This document shows positions 13,277-13,819 of a stretch of DNA of 13,819 nucleotides, piece after piece (the stretch's first letter is position 1; each line of letters starts with the position of its first letter). A program made the position numbers and the translations under genes. The stretch comes from CAYVMP01 sp964452635 (lineage in GTDB: Bacteria > Patescibacteriota > Minisyncoccia > Phycocordibacterales > DATDWN01), in contig CAYVMP010000015.1 in NCBI GenBank assembly GCA_964452635.1, positions 1 to 13,819 of the forward strand, read 5' to 3'. The notes beneath the pieces were generated by a model. That model was given only the letters and a program-made list of their open reading frames with translations. It was not told the origin of the DNA and made no database searches.

Positions 13277-13281
13277 AAAAA

Positions 13282-13512
13282 ATGGGTTTGAAAAACGCAG
13301 GAGTAACAATAATAGTATTCCCCTGTCACTGTGGACACAGAAACAGAGTTTCAAATTCGGCACGAGAAAGTTATCGACTTTTCATTCTAGACAATCTAGG
13401 TGAATGTAAAAAATGTAAAGCACCACTTCGCAAACATCAATTCCGTATAAAAGAAACGGAAACCTTTAAACGGGTTGAAAAAGAGATTTTGGATAAATCA
13501 AACGAAAGATAG
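13282..13512 (+). CDS. Small zinc-ribbon protein, function unknown
   Basis: A 76-residue soluble protein. Cys15-x-Cys17 (PCHCGH) and Cys42-xx-Cys45 (ECKKCKAPL) are spaced like the two knuckles of a zinc ribbon, with His19 as an alternative ligand. The second half is basic and helical (FRIKETETFKRVEKEILDK). No family is recognised; such proteins often bind nucleic acid or a larger partner, but nothing here proves that. It is a single-gene unit: its own -35/-10 promoter, AAGGAG ribosome site and a strong terminator 25 bp after the stop. It is the only confident plus-strand gene, and its translation signal differs from all neighbours. Confidence 0.75.
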   Translation: MGLKNAGVTIIVFPCHCGHRNRVSNSARESYRLFILDNLGECKKCKAPLRKHQFRIKETETFKRVEKEILDKSNER

Positions 13513-13536
13513 AATGTTGGCATTTAGTAACTCCAC

Positions 13537-13570
13537 AGCACCCGACAGATGTCCGGTGCTTTCGTTTTTT
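13537..13570 (+). terminator. Rho-independent terminator of the zinc-ribbon gene
   Basis: AGCACC (13537-13542) pairs with GGTGCT (13555-13560), continued after one C-C mismatch by GAC/GTC and a four-base loop. It is followed by TTCGTTTTTT (13561-13570). The T-run is only on the plus-strand side. Confidence 0.85.
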
Positions 13571-13692
13571 ATACTCACAACTGTCTAGAACTTAAGGCAT
13601 AGCCACAACCTACTCTAAAGAGGGAGGATAATGGGTACATTTGTAATAAGTCTACTTTTTGGTTTTAGTGACAATTTTCTCTGGCATAAATT

Positions 13693-13819
13693 TTAATCTT
13701 GAGTTTTTTCAAGTAACCATTTCCATAGAGGAACAAAGTGTACAGTTAATCCATCTCTCTCCACTTCCCTTTTTTCATCCCACGTCAGTACAGTAAGTTT
13801 TTTTACTTTTAATTCATCG
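13693..13819 (-). CDS. C-terminal end of an unidentified protein (runs off the window)
   Basis: An open minus-strand frame enters from the right edge and ends at a TAA at 13695-13693. The visible part is about 41 residues and includes KKLTVLTWDEKREVERDGL and FVPLWKWLLEKTQD. Codon use looks like real coding sequence and resembles its neighbours. I do not recognise the family, and only the tail is present. It converges on the zinc-ribbon gene. Confidence 0.6.
   Translation of the reverse strand, partial: DELKVKKLTVLTWDEKREVERDGLTVHFVPLWKWLLEKTQD

Noticed and set aside
13631..13696. 21-codon plus-strand ORF after a GGGAGG
   Set aside because: Ribosome-site spacing is too short, no promoter is visible after the terminator, and it overlaps the stop of the minus-strand gene.
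1..13819. CRISPR arrays, tRNA/rRNA genes, insertion sequences
   Set aside because: No regularly spaced repeats, no tRNA cloverleaf or rRNA core sequence, and no transposase were seen.

Overview
The window looks like a metagenome-assembled scaffold (it has a 10-N gap at 820-829) from an ultrasmall bacterium of the Candidate Phyla Radiation / Patescibacteria, most likely Parcubacteria-like. The evidence is an alanyl-tRNA synthetase that stops after its editing domain, a DnaX without its zinc module, a divergent FtsA/PilM-like ATPase beside a membrane-anchored baseplate-J-like surface protein, a uracil-DNA glycosylase of the family-4 fold without iron-sulfur cysteines, and many genes without a Shine-Dalgarno sequence. 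The assignment rests on recalled family features, not on a search.

Layout, right to left, because nearly everything is on the minus strand: an unidentified gene end (13693-13819); mnmA (tRNA 2-thiolation); an ATP-cone/PD-(D/E)xK nuclease, an HD phosphohydrolase and a cysteine-free uracil-DNA glycosylase in a tight three-gene cluster (10010-12079); alaS; an FtsA/PilM-like ATPase; a membrane-anchored extracytoplasmic protein; serS; an FtsQ/DivIB-like division protein; a tRNA-dihydrouridine synthase; a roughly 410-nt structured RNA gene with its own promoter and terminator (about 1612-2024); a second promoter and small hairpin; dnaX, broken by the scaffold gap; and the start of a helix-turn-helix protein (1-125). 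The only plus-strand gene is a small zinc-ribbon protein (13282-13512), which has a Shine-Dalgarno site and a strong terminator.

The genes cover translation (alaS, serS, mnmA, dus), replication (dnaX), division and envelope (ftsQ, FtsA-like, baseplate-like) and nucleotide/DNA quality control (nuclease, HD, UDG). The most interesting signals are: (1) the unassigned structured RNA; (2) a repeated promoter layout in which the -10 box ends exactly 6 nt before the ATG of six genes, predicting leaderless mRNAs; (3) the ATP-cone nuclease/HD/UDG cluster; and (4) the dnaX break, flanked by a 33-bp repeat that differs only at wobble positions.
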